From positions 1,995,501-2,059,500 of the forward strand of contig NZ_CP009283.1 of the NCBI RefSeq assembly GCF_000758625.1: DNA of 64,000 nt, read 5' to 3'. Positions within the stretch are counted from its first letter, which is position 1; each line of letters begins with the position of its first letter. The translations under genes were made by a program, and so were the position numbers. The notes under the pieces are model-generated. The model saw nothing but the letters and a program-made list of their open reading frames with translations. It made no database searches and had not been told where the DNA came from. Below are positions 63,865 through 64,000 of the stretch, one piece after another. This DNA comes from Paenibacillus sp. FSL R7-0273. GTDB taxonomy: Bacteria; Bacillota; Bacilli; Paenibacillales; Paenibacillaceae.

Positions 63865-64000
63865 TGTGCGGTTTTAAAAAGACCTGTCCGGCATTGAACG
63901 CACGCTTGCTGGAGACATTAATGAGATAAAAACCCAGCTTTGTGAAACCAAGGACATGGTTTGTGCGTTTATAGTAGTATGACAGTCCGTAATTACAAGA

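Noticed and set aside
63865..64000. Start of another gene at the right edge
   Set aside because: No open frame with a ribosome site is visible in the last 136 bases.

Overview
The window looks like chromosomal DNA of a spore-former-type Firmicute, most likely Paenibacillus or a close relative. This is an inference from gene order and gene style: the alaS-yrzL-ruvX-yrzB-mltG-trhP block as in Bacillus, an alanine T-box, consensus sigma-A promoters, a sigma-D type promoter before a chemoreceptor, cre boxes, an SLH-anchored xylanase and many carbohydrate genes. No rRNA, tRNA, CRISPR array, transposase or prophage gene was seen.

Layout. 1-6.7 kb: the end of an AraC regulator, then a pectin/rhamnogalacturonan-type cluster (PL26/YetA-like lyase, YesU-like DUF1961, CE4 deacetylase, FG-GAP propeller) interrupted by seven 51-bp tandem repeats. 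6.9-8.3 kb: MATE exporter. 8.4-15.7 kb: a tightly overlapping seven-gene operon for import and catabolism of a peptide-like compound (binding lipoprotein, two permeases, two ATPases, class V aminotransferase, amidohydrolase), headed by a sigma-A promoter with a large inverted repeat. 16.3-20.3 kb: secreted modular GH10 xylanase. 20.5-21.7 kb (minus strand): an AT-rich two-gene unit of a TIR-domain protein and a 59-residue protein, a candidate defence module. 21.9-30.5 kb: housekeeping block from T-box-alaS to the two U32 tRNA-hydroxylation genes. 30.6-35.9 kb: chemoreceptor, LacI regulator, a gene remnant, VOC protein and alpha/beta hydrolase.

36.2-39.8 kb (minus strand): a complete intracellular mannan-oligosaccharide route (GH113 mannanase, cellobiose/mannobiose 2-epimerase, GH130 mannosylglucose phosphorylase) with promoter and an operator-like palindrome. 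39.9-46.7 kb: second chemoreceptor, penicillin-binding protein convergent with an AI-2E transporter, NodB-YkoP fusion. 47.2-48.9 kb: ilvD. 49.3-52.3 kb: GH2 glycosidase under a consensus promoter overlapped by a perfect cre box, followed by an ArsR-type regulator with an extra domain. 52.3-57.0 kb: acyltransferase, hydrolase, HAD phosphatase, sirtuin and YghZ-like aldo/keto reductase, with an FNR/CRP-type palindrome between the first two. 57.6-62.5 kb: AraC regulator divergent from galK-galE-galT (Leloir pathway). 62.6-63.8 kb: iron-type alcohol dehydrogenase.

A second theme is non-coding. Three intergenic sites (15.8, 36.0 and 57.2 kb) each carry four 26-bp imperfect palindromes with nearly identical spacing (51/62/51). 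Two sites (25.0 and 46.9 kb) share a second element. A third, hairpin-rich element lies at 28.9 kb. These look like genome-wide repeat families and are not explained by the genes.
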